DNA of 41,656 nt from Basidiobolus meristosporus CBS 931.73 (lineage: Eukaryota > Basidiobolomycota > Basidiobolomycetes > Basidiobolales > Basidiobolaceae), in the NCBI GenBank assembly GCA_002104905.1, contig MCFE01000730.1, forward strand, positions 1-41,656. Reading direction: 5' to 3'. A program made the translations under genes and the position numbers. The notes under the pieces were generated by a model, which worked only from the letters and a program-made list of their open reading frames with translations, was not told the DNA's origin and ran no database searches. The stretch's first letter is position 1. Each line of letters starts with the position of its first letter. Positions 1-12,762 of the stretch are shown here, one piece after another.

Positions 1-3000
1 TCCTTTCAAAGATACCGCAGCCATCGGGGGCGCACAGGTCTCCGCTGCTCCCCGGGAATCCTCAGGGCCGGTTGAATTGAAAGCTTCTGATGGACAGAAG
101 CTATTGGCGATACCTACAGACGAAACGGGGCCTACCGAGTCGACTTCTGACCAGAGCCCCTCCCTGCCATCAAACAGCAGGCAAAGCGTCAACTTTGAAG
201 AGAGAGCCCCCTCTGGCGAAAGGGCGAAGGATTTTTTATGGTTCGGTGCGTCTAATCAACCCAAGGTACGGGAACAAGGGTTTCAGCGGGACCTTGAAAA
301 GTACTTGTTTTCAGGGGACAAGACCCACCGGAACGGTACGGGGCCGCACAACAATGCGGCGGCATCTGGAAACCCATCGAAATCCAGGGATCAATGGGTC
401 TCCGTGGGCAATCTCAGCATAAGCGGGCAGACCAACTTTTCGGAAGAGTTGTCCCTGGAAAAGCTGTGGACGATATTAAAGAGAAACAAGAACAGTAAAG
501 CGACCAACGTGCCGTACATGGCGGAGATTCTAAGCGAGCTTGCACTGCCATTTTATCACGAGCACGTCAATGGTAGTATAGGCCTGAGGCTCCCACCGCA
601 ACCCAAAGCTAACATGCTTTGCACATTTAGTCAAAGACTGTATGTTGGCCCTTGACATCTTCGAGTTCCTGCGGACGAACTTCCAGTTCGATGACATGGT
701 AAGAGAATGTCCCCTACGCTTGCTTCCGATTGCTCCGCTTCTCACTTCTGACGCCAGGGGTATCATTCGATCATTTTGTGGGGCGCCCATCGGCTAACGA
801 CAAAGCATATCTTGGTTAAGGTTTGTGGCTCACCCTCTAGATCATGCTCAGGACGATGCTGATGGCACTAACCCCGTACTGACAAACGCTAGCTCCGGGC
901 ATTCAGCATCTTCGAGACGATCTTCGATTCAGCCTTGAATGCGCCTCTCTACCCTTTGACTGTCCCGGTGGTCCATGCCATCATTCACGTGCTGGTCTTT
1001 GTTCTCGCTGTCTCCCTACCTGCCTACTCCTCCAACCTTGTGAACAATGAAGAAAACGACCGTCTCAGAGAGAAGACCCTCTCATTCGTGCGAGCACTGT
1101 ACGAGAATGGCTTACTTACATGCATGATATACAAGAATGAGGGAGAGCTTATAGCCACCAACGACCCCAACAACCTGCGTATCAGCGACAAAGACTCGAT
1201 TGGGAGATACGTTGTGATCGAGGGCTTGGTGTTGTGCTTACGCCACTACAGCGCCGAGGTGAAAAAGCTGGTGCTGACATTGCTGATTGAGGTAACTAAC
1301 GCATGATCTTGATTGATAGCTTCGGCCACTAAGCAGCGACCCCTTCGTAGGAATTCTGGACCTCGCTTCCTCACACGCCCTATTACGAGCATGTGCTGAA
1401 CTTGTTGTTCCGATCAGGTAGGATACTCAGTTCGTTCACATGCGTGGCCTCAACCCTCACCATGTTGCAGCCTCAAGGATACTCTCGGACCCCTCCACAT
1501 CGGCCACCGGCGGCAGCGCCGACACAACGACAAACATACTGCTTGACATGATTGTCCGGCTGGTGTATGACAAAGTGCCACCTAGGATCGAAATAAAGGG
1601 CCCACCAGAAACATACGGCGCAATGGCGCGCTTTCTGATCACAGGGCTGCTGTCAAACCAGCAAGTCCACCAGTCGATCAAGGCCAGCGAATCCATCAGC
1701 ACGCCCCGGCGTGGCTCTAAAGACAGAGCTCAATCGCAGCTTGGGTATCTGTTGGATAGCTACCTATGCAACTTCTGGGACGCCGGACGGAAGGAGGACA
1801 TAGTGAACGCCGTCAAAGATGTGGTATGTACCAACGACCGGTCTGAAATACCTGCAGTCCAGCCCCGCTAAACGCCATCTCCAGATCTCACGCGAGAAGT
1901 TGCTCGACATCGTTGGCTTTTACCAACATCTGATATACGAGATCAACCCTGCCATCGGTGCCCAGGTTCTCCAGCACACCCTGCCCGACGTTTACATGGT
2001 AAGTCCGAGAAACCCCGGCATTGTTTCTATGATGCAGCTATTCACCGGAACCCCAGAAACTCGCCGGGTCTGCGCTCCCTGCCGCCTCCTCCGATCTCAA
2101 AGAGCTGTTCCTGCGACTGTCCGTTGACCACCCAATCCACTTCTACAAGCCGTTTGTGTCGTGCGTGAGGACCAATTCCAAAAAGAAAATCGCCCGCTTC
2201 CTGCATCTCTTCGATTCACTGCAGCAACTGATGACTCCAGAGATCCTTCTGTTTCGTGATGTCGACCTGGTCGTTGTTTTGTTGCTCAGCAATATCCGGA
2301 AAGAGACCCCAAACAAGCGAGAAGGAGCACCCTCCGCGAAACGCGAGTCCATTACCTTGGGTCAGTTGGTTCTGATGCAGGAGGTGATATGGTCGGTTCA
2401 GCATCTGCGTGAAACAAGCGGTAAATCAGTAAGTGGTCAAATGAAATGAGCGAGCCTTGGTTCAGCTGGCTTACCCGGATGCACACTGTAGCACGACCGC
2501 GACTCCAAGCGCGTCCATAGAAAGTTCCTGGTCGGCCTCGAGAAGAAGCTGTCGAAATATCTGATGGCCTGGGTAATTGGGATCTGACCGTTTTTCTCAT
2601 GAAGGCATTACTGATCTGTTTGCCGTAGAGCATCGCGGACGGAGCGGAGATCCCCACCATTTTCCAGACGATGCTTTGCCGGTTGTTTCGGGAGATTCGA
2701 CTGTACACTGGATACACCGCGAGGTTCTTGTTCATTCTTCGCTTGATTGTTGCCTTGGTCTAATCCCAGTCTCTCCAGGCCCATCTGGATGTCCAAAATC
2801 ATCGACTGGCTCGATGGAACAGCTACCCAGCCGAAGGACGATGGCTCCGAGGCAAGCGACTTGGAGATCAGCGCGGCCGATTCAAACGACCTGAACTACG
2901 CCAAGATAAAGGAGGCCTATGAGTACCAGGAGGAATCCGTACCTATGGTAATGGTCTAGGCTGAGCGAGGCTTTCGAAGCATGCTAACCCCGTCATCCCC

Positions 3001-6000
3001 AGATCGTACAGAGCAGCAGATCGCAGACGTATTCGAGCGCGGAAGTGTTGAACGGTTGGTCGAGCCTTGGTCCGGCAACGCCCAGCTTCGAATTCACCAA
3101 TCTGCTATGGTCGTCCGGTACTCGGGAGTCCACCCGAAGAGAGAGGAAGGAAACGGCTCATTCGGAGATGAATGAAGAGGCAGCCGTCAAAGCGTCTGAC
3201 TGCCCTACCTTAGCACAAATCCAGGAGTGCACGGACATCATGGGCCAGATGCTTCGAGTGGCCCCCACCTCGAACAAAAACCAGGCCAAAACAGAGAAGA
3301 TTGAGAGCGAGAACCACGACCTGAGCAGCAGAATCATGGAGCTCTTCGTCACCGTTCATCAGTGTATTCGTGAAGACGAGGTGGACCGATTCGTGAAGCA
3401 TATATGGGAGTGTGGCTTGGCCGATACCCGTCAGCTCAGACTGAGAGCGTCGGTCTTCTTGTTGAATTATTTTGCGGAAAAATACACCGAGCGGATCCAA
3501 GCATTCATAAGAGAGAAGTTGTATAGGTAAGTTACCGACTCGAACGTTCTCCAGCTCGCTTGCGCCTTGCATACTAACCACACGAGTGTCTCGTCCCTCT
3601 AGTCAAAACGAGGCAACAAGGGTAGATGGTATCACGAAACTCTACGTGATCTTTGCGCAAAGACTCCACATCAGCACCCAACAGTACGTGCACGACCCGT
3701 CTCATGCGCGGCCGTTCCGCAACTTGGGCTCGGTTCTACCGTTTGTGCCAACGGATCTCGGCTCTCCCGAACCAACAGCCGAGATTTCCGAGTGGCTTTT
3801 GCAGCTGCGGAATCAAGGCACCTCTTGGAAAGAGATTCAGATGATCCAAGAGCTTGGTTGGAAAGACGACAGACAAACGGAGCAAGACGTGGACCTGCGA
3901 AAGAGCTTTACGCTGCTCCCGACGCTGTACCTGAACTCTGCGGAGTCTTTTAATGACATCCTTACCTCCAATGGGATTCGTTTATCGTCAGTCGTTACGG
4001 TACCCATCCTGGAGATCCTATCCGTGGAGCTTCTGCAACTTGCATTCGATAGCCAGTCGTGCGTAAGAGCCGCTGCTAACGACGTGATCTTCTACTGCCT
4101 TCGGGACGATCCCAACACGTTCTTGAAGCTGTATTTTGAGAGGATGACCAACAGCAAGGTTCCCCAGCAGCAAGAGCTCCTGGCGAAACTGCACCGCATC
4201 GTGGTCTACCACCGAAAGGTTCCCCCCGAATTCAGCTTCTCATTGTTCAACTACCTTCTCGGGTATCTGAGATGGTATTCGCGTGATGTGAAGAACGAAG
4301 GCCTGGAGATCTTCTCCTACGTCGCCCCTTTGTTGGCAGAGATTGTCCCGTCCACGAACCAGCTCTCCGTCCGCGAGTTCCGCAAGAACAAGCTCGACGT
4401 GTACTATCAACCCAGCGGGCAGCTGTGGTTCACCGACGGATCCCCTGCCACCATGTTCCCGCGCGGAGACAACATCAAACTCTCCCCCTTCGACATGGAT
4501 CATTTCAACATCCCGTCGGAGGTCTTTTACACGGCCACGGTGCGCATCGGTCAAACACACTTCATGTCAGGCCTTGCCAAGAGGTACCCGCACGAGATCG
4601 AGCTCATGAGAAAAATGGTGCAACTGTTCACGCCGATCCCGTGGAAGAGCATCCAGAGCTCCGTCTGGGACGGCCTCGATCGCTTTCCCGAGGAGGAATT
4701 CTTCCCAAAGATCGCCCCATATTTCCAGGACCTGTTGGACAGCCCACAGTGGGACGCCGAAGCCTCCCTCAGCCTGCGCTCCATCTCCACCCTTCAATGC
4801 AGGGCCTGGCTGCGGTATATTGAGGTGCTGTTTCGCTCTGTCCACTCGACCTACCACGATCGGCAGGAGTTCAGCCGTATCATAGCGGGAGTCAACAACG
4901 TCCTCGACTGCCACCCCAACGATCTCGGGCTCGCTGCTCAGGCCATTGTTCTGTACATCAACTCGGCCACGAAATTCGAGAGGATGTTCAAATCGAACCG
5001 CTGCTACTTTCTGATCCTCCCCGCCCTGTTCCGCTCGTATTGCGAAGCAAAGACCACCGAGACCATCCGCTCCAGCATCGAGTACGCCTGGGGCAGGTTC
5101 TACGAGATCCACGAAGAATCCTTCATCTTCCAAGTGATGGGAAGCCTGGTGCCCATCATCCTCAAGTCGTTTGCCAAATCGAAAGAGTTCGGAACTCATC
5201 TGGTCAACTCGTTCTTCCGGCTGATGAAGGTCTTGCGAGAGCAGCCAGTGTCGGACCGTCTCGGGGTCTCGACCTCCGCAATCACCTCCGAAGGGGACGC
5301 GGGGATCTATAGCACCCCCGAGGTCCAGATCAAGAAGATCACCAAGGCATCCACATCGGCGGCTGCGGTTTTGCGCAACACCCTGCCGCACAGGAAGAGC
5401 AACTTCACCACCGAGGACCTGTTCAAACTGTTCATGACCATCATCGCGCACGACCCCGGGTCTTTGCGTGCCCAGCAGTTCGTGCAGATCCTACCGCACC
5501 TCTTGCCACTGTTCGTCAAAGAAAGTCCGGAGGTCAGGAATCTGGTGATCGAAGGGATTGTTGCCCTGGTGAGCGTCTTCCACAAATTCTCGCGCAACTC
5601 CAAGCCCGTCTCCACCGGAGAGAAGCACGACCACTTCGAGCCGGTCGATGGGATGATTTACAAGGCGGCCAACGAGGATCTGGGCGTGGACCAGCAGAGC
5701 ACTACCTTCAACGTGAACACCAACCGCAAGAAGAATTGGAAGCAGAACGACCACGTGGTTGTCAAGGTGGAGTTCCTGCAGCTAATCCAGGTGTACGCCC
5801 AGTTGGGATTCCCCCTTTCCACGCTGGAATACGAGAGTCTCAGTGCGATCATCAAGTCGGTGCTGCGCGACTACAACACCATCAAAGGCTTTGTCTCGTC
5901 CGATTGGATCCGAGATTTCGTCATCGCGACAATCCTTCCGCTGAAGAACGTCGAAGAGGCCCGCTTGGCCATGGCCATCATGTTCAAGCACCTGGCACCT

Positions 6001-7539
6001 ACGATGAGAACCTACCAGAAATCATGTGACTTCAGCGGGATCCTGCAGTGCATCACCTTCGTTGTGAAGCGATACCACAAGCGAATGAATTCCGATTTCT
6101 ACCACATGCTGCTGGAGCGGTTCATCAACCCCAGCTTCTCCATCGTCCTGCGTGAGGAGATCGGGGAACGACACAAGCACTTCGTGACCTTCTGCGAAAC
6201 TCTGGTGGAGCTCTTCACGGTGATGACGGTGTACACGAAGGTGGACACGTTCGAGGAGCTGAACAAGATCATCCCCACGCCGATCACCATGCGACGCATC
6301 GTGATCCCCATCTGCCTGAAACTGGATGTCAGCCCGTACCTGAGCCGAACCTCGCCGGTCTTTGACAAGGAGGGGCCTCGGAGAGCCATCCACCATTGGA
6401 TGAACATCATCAAATTCCTGACGAGAAACTGCCTGCGCGCAGTGGACGTCCTCTCCAAGCTCTCCTCCCTCTCCAATCTCCAGATATCTGCGATACCGGA
6501 GGCCAGCAGCACCGAGTCGGTCACCCAGTCCCTCACCCAGCACACGTTCTCGGCCTCGGCAATGCTGATGCTTCACTTCGTTGCTCTGAAAATCGCCATG
6601 CTTCGCAGCGAATCCTACCTCGCCATAGATGCGGCGATTTGGGCGGATTTGGCCCACTTCATACACCGGCTTGCCTCCACCAGCCAAACGATCGATGCTA
6701 CTGGCGACACTCAACACTCCATCTGGTCCCCAAAGCCTACCACAGGCTCACACGATGGCCCATCCAGCCCAACCACCCCAGCCCTGCCCTCGCCCGTTCA
6801 AGGGTTCCTTCCCGATCCATCTGTTTCGCTCAAGCCATTCGAATATGTGATGTGGTCGTTCCTTGAATTCCTCACGCTCTATCAGCACCCAGTGTTCCCT
6901 TATTTCCAGTCCTACCTGCATGTCAAACTACAGTCCAACAGCGGCGTGGTTCATTTCCGTAACACGGTGGTGAAGTCGATGAGCCCCCACCGACACCAGG
7001 GATCGTCCACAGTGGACCCGACCCACCAAAGACCCAAGTGGAAATCCTGGGGTGGCTCAAGACCCATCACCAGTCACGGAACCCCTTCGAGGACGGAAAG
7101 GCCGACCCCGTCGTCCACTCCACTTCTCAACACCACCCCCTCCCGGATAGTAGAGGAGAACCCATTCCAGGATCCACCCACGATCCATATAGAATCAGAA
7201 CCTTCTTTCCGAAAACGCAGGAATTCCAACTTGAGTGTCAATACAGAACCACTTGGGCTGTCGCATTATAGCGCACCCAATTCCCCGCGTACACCCAACT
7301 CGACGGAGCCTCGAAGGCCCAGCTTCGATTACGTATCGTCGAGTGTGGTGACTAGCAACAAGCTTTTCGACCAGACTCTCAGAATCATCGAAGCGATCGA
7401 ACAATACCTGGGTATCCATTCCCCCATCAAACCCTTCCAAAGCCGGATCCGCAGTCGAACCTCGAACGAAGCACAACAGCAATTGCTAGAAGAGATGAAC
7501 CTGATCATCGAGTTCTTCCCTACGCTATTTCGGAAGTAG
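1..7539 (+). CDS. UNC80-like giant helical-repeat protein, 5' end outside window
   Basis: The frame is open from base 2. Thirteen exons join in phase: 1-572, 631-698, 758-820, 893-1291, 1351-1417, 1471-1823, 1885-1998, 2057-2428, 2492-2572, 2629-2723, 2779-2947, 3003-3526 and 3603-7539 (TAG). All introns are GT-AG. About 2270 residues are visible and the start lies to the left. The protein is leucine-rich and helical, of HEAT/ARM type, with a polar Ser/Pro/Thr-rich stretch near the C-terminus (window 6970-7320) and a final helical tail. No catalytic motif is seen. Overall size and helical pattern resemble UNC80, the scaffold of the NALCN channel, whose fungal relative is the Cch1 calcium channel. 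The assignment rests on recalled family resemblance, not an alignment, so another large helical scaffold is possible. If right, it would act at the plasma membrane with a Cch1-type channel. The exon structure is much surer than the name. Confidence 0.62.
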
Positions 7540-7798
7540 CCCCGCCCCACGGCCCGCTCACTAACATGGAAAGCCACCTTTATCGCGCCACCTCTTTCCT
7601 TTGGCACGGTTTGAATTGCCAAGCTGGTTTGTACATTTTTTCTGAGCTCGAACTCATGCCTAACCGTCCCCCACCCTTTTCCTCTCCTAAACCCCTTGGA
7701 CGAGTGTGCTTGACCTGTGCTCCTAAAATACCCCGGCACCGTGAGGATCATTTTTTCTATCACCTTTGTTCCTCCACCCTGCTTATCTATCTGCAATG

Positions 7799-7804
7799 AA
7801 TAAA
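7799..7804 (+). terminator. Polyadenylation signal of the UNC80-like gene
   Basis: A canonical AATAAA lies 260 bp downstream of the TAG stop, in a pyrimidine-rich 3' region. Confidence 0.45.
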
Positions 7805-8106
7805 TGCCCACCATTGGGTGGGATTTTCCTGGACGCACAAGACACTGATGCTTTTTTCGACTTCTCGCTAAACCAAATTCTCTGCAACAATGTATAGCTT
7901 ACCGCCATTACAATCTCGATGAATCCACACGTTCGACAAGATTCTGTTTTTTCACCGAAAAACTGTCGAGGTAACAACCACCAGGCATCTTGATGACAGC
8001 TTTGTCCAATGATCTTACGCCCATTATGTATTCAATATGGTAGCGTCGCTTACCTTCCGGGATGAAAATGCTGCTTAAGGCCAGGTCTATTGAGGGTAGG
8101 AAGGTG

Positions 8107-8146
8107 GGTAATGGTAATGGTAGCATTTGCGGTAACGGTAACGGAG
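8107..8146 (+). repeat. GGTAAY simple repeat in intergenic DNA
   Basis: Imperfect GGTAAT units are followed by GGTAAC units. This is the only notable structure I see in the roughly 810-bp gap between the UNC80-like gene and PheRS. The short ORFs across it are low-complexity products of the repeat. Confidence 0.6.
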
Positions 8147-8353
8147 ACGGAACTAGTATTGTATCGGTAATGGCCATGATCCAGGGCCATGGTAATGACG
8201 GTGATGGTGTGAATACGAAGATCAAACTTTTTTTCTCTTTTCATTGAATTTTCTCAATTTAGATTCCAACTATCAGTCATAAATTTCCCCCCTCTTCTTT
8301 TGGTATTTTCTTCAGAGTTTTCACTCTTCTTCGTTCTTTATCCACTTGAATAA

Positions 8354-10281
8354 ATGTCTCTGGAAAACCTTCAACTTCAGATTTTGAAAACGCTCGATGC
8401 TCAAGGAGAAATCTTGGATACCAAGGATTTCACCCTTGAGGATGGCACCCAAGTCGACCAACTCGTTATCCTTGGTGCTTTGAACAGTTTGTTGAGCAGA
8501 GAGGTGGGTGTTGCCGATGCTTAGAACTTCCCAGATTTCGGGGGTTGTCGTCTGTTTAGTTATCCTCTTTATTTAACCACCATATTTGCCGGTTTTCTTC
8601 AGATGGTCGAATATCAATCCCTTGACTCCGAAGTCTGGTACCTCACTGAGGAAGGAAAGGAGATCTCAGCTTCTGGTAGTCACGAAGTTGTTGTATTCAA
8701 TACTATTCCCGAAGGTCCTGAAGGAATCGCTATTTCTGAGCTCCAGGTATGTGTAATCCCAAGCTTACTCCGAGGGTAGCCCTCTGGAATCCTTGGTGTT
8801 AACTATTTTGCATCTCCATAGGCTAAGTTAGGTAATGTCGCCAAGATCGGTCAAGGCAAAGCCTTCAAAAATAAGTGGATCAAGAAGAACGGTGCCAACC
8901 TTGTCCGTGCTGTAAGTACACCATTCTACAGTGCTTGATTCAAACCCATGCTAAACTCCACGTAACTATGGTAGGTCGAGAAAGTCGAAGACCAAACCAA
9001 GGAGGACTTGATCGTAATCCAAGAGACCGGCTCTCACCCCAACGCCGAAGTTCTTAAGGATCTGAAGCGCAGAAAGCTCTGTGACAAACAGTAAAGAATC
9101 TCTTTCTATCGTGCTCCACCAATAGAAGATTTCTCAACAGTATCATCAATCTTAGAAAGGTTACCACCTACTCTGTTAAGAAGGGTGCCAAGTTCGCCTT
9201 GACCATTCAAAAGCAGGCCACTGAACTCACCTACGAAATGATGCAAAGGTAAATTATCTCCCGCGCCCGTTATTCTGTCCATAACATCCAATACCAATAT
9301 ATCAACCATTTGAACGCTAGCGGTGAATGGAAGAACCAAACTTTCAAGAAATACAACTTCGATGCCGTTGGTATCACTCCTCCAGGAGGTCACCTTCACC
9401 CTCTTCTTAAAGTCCGTGAAGAATTCCGTCAAATTTTCTTTGAGATGGGTTTCACCGAAATGCCTACAAACAAGTTCGTCGAGTCCTCTTTCTGGAATTT
9501 CGATGCTCTTTTCCAACCTCAGCAACATCCTGCTCGTGATATGCACGACACCTTCTTCTTGAAAGATCCCGCCACCACCAACAGCTTCCCCGAAGAGCTT
9601 TTGAAAAAGGTCAAGGATATCCATACCAATGGTGGTCATGGCTCCATTGGCTACGGCTATGATTGGAAGGAAGAAGAAGCCCAAAAACTTCTTCTCAGAA
9701 CTCACACTACCGCTGTAAGCTCCAACATGCTTTATCACCTTGCACAACAGCCCAAGTTCACTCCCGCCAAATACTTCTCTATCGATCGTGTGTTCCGTAA
9801 CGAAACCGTCGATGCCACCCATTTAGCTGAGTTCCATCAAGTCGAGGGTGTTGTTGCTGACAAGAACCTGACTCTTGGTGATCTCATTGGTTTCATGGAG
9901 GAATTCTTCAAAAAGCTTGGCGTTGAGAACATCCGCTTCAAGCCTGCTTTCAACCCCTATACTGAGCCAAGCATGGAAGTTTTCTCTTATCATGAGGGTC
10001 TTCAAAAGTGGGTTGAAATCGGTAACTCCGGAATGTTCCGTCCTGAAATGTTGCTTCCTCTCGGACTTGATCCCGATGTCCGTGTTATTGCCTGGGGTCT
10101 CTCATTAGAGCGTCCAACAATGATCAAATACGATATTGATAACATCCGTGAGTTGTTGGGACACAAGGTCGATTTGGCTATGATCAAGACCAATCCAGTC
10201 TGCCGTCTGGACAAGAAGATGGGTAAAGAACTTGAAGGCGAAGAAAGCAAGGCGGAGCCAGTTCCTAACCCTATTCACTAG
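8354..10281 (+). CDS. FRS2: Cytosolic phenylalanine--tRNA ligase, alpha subunit
   Basis: It charges tRNA-Phe with phenylalanine as part of the cytosolic alpha2beta2 enzyme. Six exons join in phase: 8354-8503, 8603-8746, 8822-8911, 8975-9090, 9156-9248 and 9321-10281 (TAG), giving 517 aa, close to the yeast and human proteins (about 500). The N-terminal part is the winged-helix tRNA-binding region. The class II catalytic core is in the last exon, with motif 2 around [19 protein letters not shown] and motif 3 around GLSLERPTM. The ATG at 8354 begins [14 protein letters not shown], as expected for the family. The acceptor of exon 5 could instead lie 4 bp further on, which would remove the frame, so 9156 is preferred. 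The gene is convergent with the kinase gene, 241 bp apart. Confidence 0.96.
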
Positions 10282-10337
10282 AGGATACGTAGTAGCATGG
10301 CCATTTTCCAATTTTCTCTATCGGATTGATGATTCAT

Positions 10338-10343
10338 AATAAA
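10338..10343 (+). terminator. Polyadenylation signal of PheRS alpha
   Basis: AATAAA lies 57 bp after the stop. The opposing kinase gene has its own signal (TTTATT at 10511-10516 on the plus strand). Confidence 0.5.
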
Positions 10344-10522
10344 ATTCCATTTTCTCATCGAAGCCCCACATGATTAAGCACCACTGTTCGAAGTTGCTGG
10401 GTGTTTGCTGTATTGTCCTGCTTAAAATGAGGCGAAGATTGGAATACAATTACTTCTGCCCACTAGACCTTGAACGAAACAGACAAGATTTGGCTTTTCC
10501 ACGTATTGTTTTTATTTGGCTT

Positions 10523-12762
10523 TCAATCTGATGATGAGTCATCTGCCTTCCTATTTCTTCTACTTAGCAGTGTGGCCTGATCTAAACTAAGCTCGAATCC
10601 TTGGCTGGAAGAATCATCCGAGTTACCATTCTGTTCTGCCAAATTCTTATCTGCTGCCAAGATTTCAGCGGATACTACACCCGGACCTGGTGTTAGATGA
10701 CCACGTCGGCGTGGCTTATATTCGTTGTTCATTCCTGCATTTTGAAAAGCTGTGTTGATGGTATTGATATCTTCCTCATCGAAGCTATTGTCGACATTGT
10801 TTAAGAAGGATCGTTCATGGATATGGTTGTGTGCGGAACCATTTGTTCGTTCGTATTGCTCTTGCAAAGCAATCCGGAATCGTTGCTTTGCGGCCTCCTC
10901 GTCTTCCATTCGGTACACAGCATATGACACATCGATTGCCTCCTTGATGGAGATACTTGGTGTAACAGGGAGTGGCATTGGATGGCGGTCTTTACGAGTC
11001 ATGGTAAGTGTAGGGCCATGGAATGGTGTTGCTACATGCTCTCTTGTTGGGTGGAATTCGTCATCTGATTCGTGAGGTGAAGTTGCTTCAGGGTGGGTAG
11101 AATCAATCTCCTCAACCTCGGAGTGGAATTGAACGCGTTTTTCGGTCTATAATTTTCAACAATACCAATGTTAATCCGGTGAAGAACAAAGCAGATACTG
11201 TTGTGGTATTACGTTGATCTGTACCCACGGATGGGCGAAAAAGTCATTGATTGTGTACCGAGTTGAGGGATCAACGGTCAACAGTTGAGATATAAGGTCC
11301 TTGGCTGTAGAGTCAACACATTAGATATGTATATTTTGTGGGGGTATTTGATGAACTTACCGCTATCTGAAATATCATCCCACCATGGTGACAGGAAAGT
11401 GTATTGACCATTCGCCACTTTCTCGGTAAGAACTTGGATATCTTCGTCGTAAAATGGTGGAAACCCGCAGAGTCTTTTACGAGCATAATGGTTGTTAATG
11501 CCAACAAGCAAGCGGGTTTGCTGAGGAGTAATGAATGGGTACGTACAGGGTATATAATACACAGCCTAGAGCCCACATATCTACAGATTTGCTATACCGT
11601 TCGTCCCTGACCACCTCTGGGGCTGTGTATCCAAGTACGCAAGAGTTAAGGACATAAAAAATGCTATTGTTTAAATAGGTGACAAAAGAGATGTCTAATC
11701 CCAAAAAAGATATCTGTTCCACAAGGGGTCATGGTGTCACTGTTCCACACCACTTTGGATAGACCAAAATCCGCTATCTTGACCACGCCGATTCCTCCAC
11801 CACCAATTCCTTCTATAAAATCTCCCTCATCCAACTTTTCTTCGTCAAGTTCAGAAGGCTCCTCTAATGACGCATCACCATATCTATATGGAATTGTTTG
11901 AAAAAGTAAATTCTCGGGCTTAATGTCCCTAATGAATGAGGTAGTTAATATTTGTGCAGAGTCGTTATATATATTAACCCTAGACACCTATGAACCACGC
12001 CCTTTTCTTCGTGTAAGTAGCGGATCCCCTGGGCTACTTGCAGAATAACATGCCGAGCAAGGGCCTCGGAAAAATATGTGAGCTTTACAATTCTATGAAA
12101 AATTTCTCCTCCTCCTAGGAGTTCCAAAACAAGATAGTAGAAATCCTTAGTATCCTTGAAATCCAGCAATTTTGCCACATTAGGGTGGCTGATGTTGCGC
12201 ATAATTGTGGCTTCTTTCAGTACATTTCCTCGCTAAAACAGATCATGATAGTTAGAGTTGCTGTTAACTTCATAAAAGAATATCTTGTGTACCTGAATCG
12301 CATTCAGTTGGAATTTTCGCACCACTTTGACAGCTACAAGCTTCTGGCAAGTTCGATCCCATGCTTTGTAAACGTTGCTGAAAGCGCCACTTTTTGGGAC
12401 ACACGATTAATATGTGAAAGCTCTCGTCAACCAAGGTTTACCACTTGCACTTACTCTCCCAGCTTTTCTAGTAGTTTGTACCGATCCAAATCAGGATATA
12501 GAGGAATACTTGGGTCACCTTTGGGTTCGCTTTCATGACTAGATTTTACTGGGGCTTTATGTATTGGGCAGCCATTGGAATGGCTATTCATAGATATTTC
12601 TGGAGAAAGAGGGGCGAAAACAGAACTAGCATGTTTACTAGTGCTAGTGGGTTCGTGAACTAGAATGGAAGGCAATTTTAGTTCGAAATCAGGAAGTATG
12701 AGTGTCAAGTCGCCTTTACCGGAGGTAGCACTCTTTAAGATGCTTTTAATCTGCTTCATCAT
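10523..12762 (-). CDS. RCK2: Rck2/Srk1-type MAPK-activated protein kinase (CaMK group)
   Basis: Eight exons join in phase: 12455-12762, 12293-12389, 11988-12232, 11714-11928, 11547-11634, 11361-11473, 11213-11304 and 10523-11146 (TGA), giving 593 aa. Kinase motifs in order are the Gly loop GDGAFSNV (about 102-109), VAVK Lys124, helix-C Glu142, HRD 216-218, DFG 270-272 and PCGTVGYTAPE. An insert of about 45 residues between KPENLL and DFG contains [12 protein letters not shown], which together with CGFPPFYDE is diagnostic of fungal Rck1/Rck2/Srk1. These kinases act downstream of the Hog1/Sty1 stress MAPK and restrain translation or cell-cycle progression. The N-terminal 95 and C-terminal 210 residues are polar and Ser/Thr-rich. 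Intron 4 is AT-AC rather than GT-AG (separate entry). Confidence 0.93.
11635..11713 (-). other. U12-type (minor spliceosome) AT-AC intron in the kinase gene
   Basis: The 79-nt intron starts ATATCTTTT, one mismatch from the U12 donor consensus ATATCCTTT. It ends GCGTAC and carries a perfect TCCTTAAC branch site, whose second A is 11 nt from the 3' end. Removing it joins CGT to GYTAPE through a split Val289 codon, restoring the invariant activation-segment motif. No GT-AG pair in the same stretch gives that join. Every other intron reconstructed in this window is GT-AG. Confidence 0.92.

Noticed and set aside
1824-1857. 34-nt intron in the UNC80-like gene
   Set aside because: A longer intron (1824-1884) has a GCTAAAC branch-like site and a better acceptor, also keeps frame, and has a normal length.
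4567-5451. 294-codon minus-strand ORF
   Set aside because: Lies antisense to the large last exon of the UNC80-like gene, whose frame is continuous and spliced in phase. Gly/Asp/Glu/Val-rich composition is the antisense of that coding sequence.
6022-6717. 231-codon minus-strand ORF
   Set aside because: Antisense shadow of the UNC80-like last exon.
9106-9822. 238-codon minus-strand ORF
   Set aside because: Antisense to PheRS alpha exons 5-6 and their intron.
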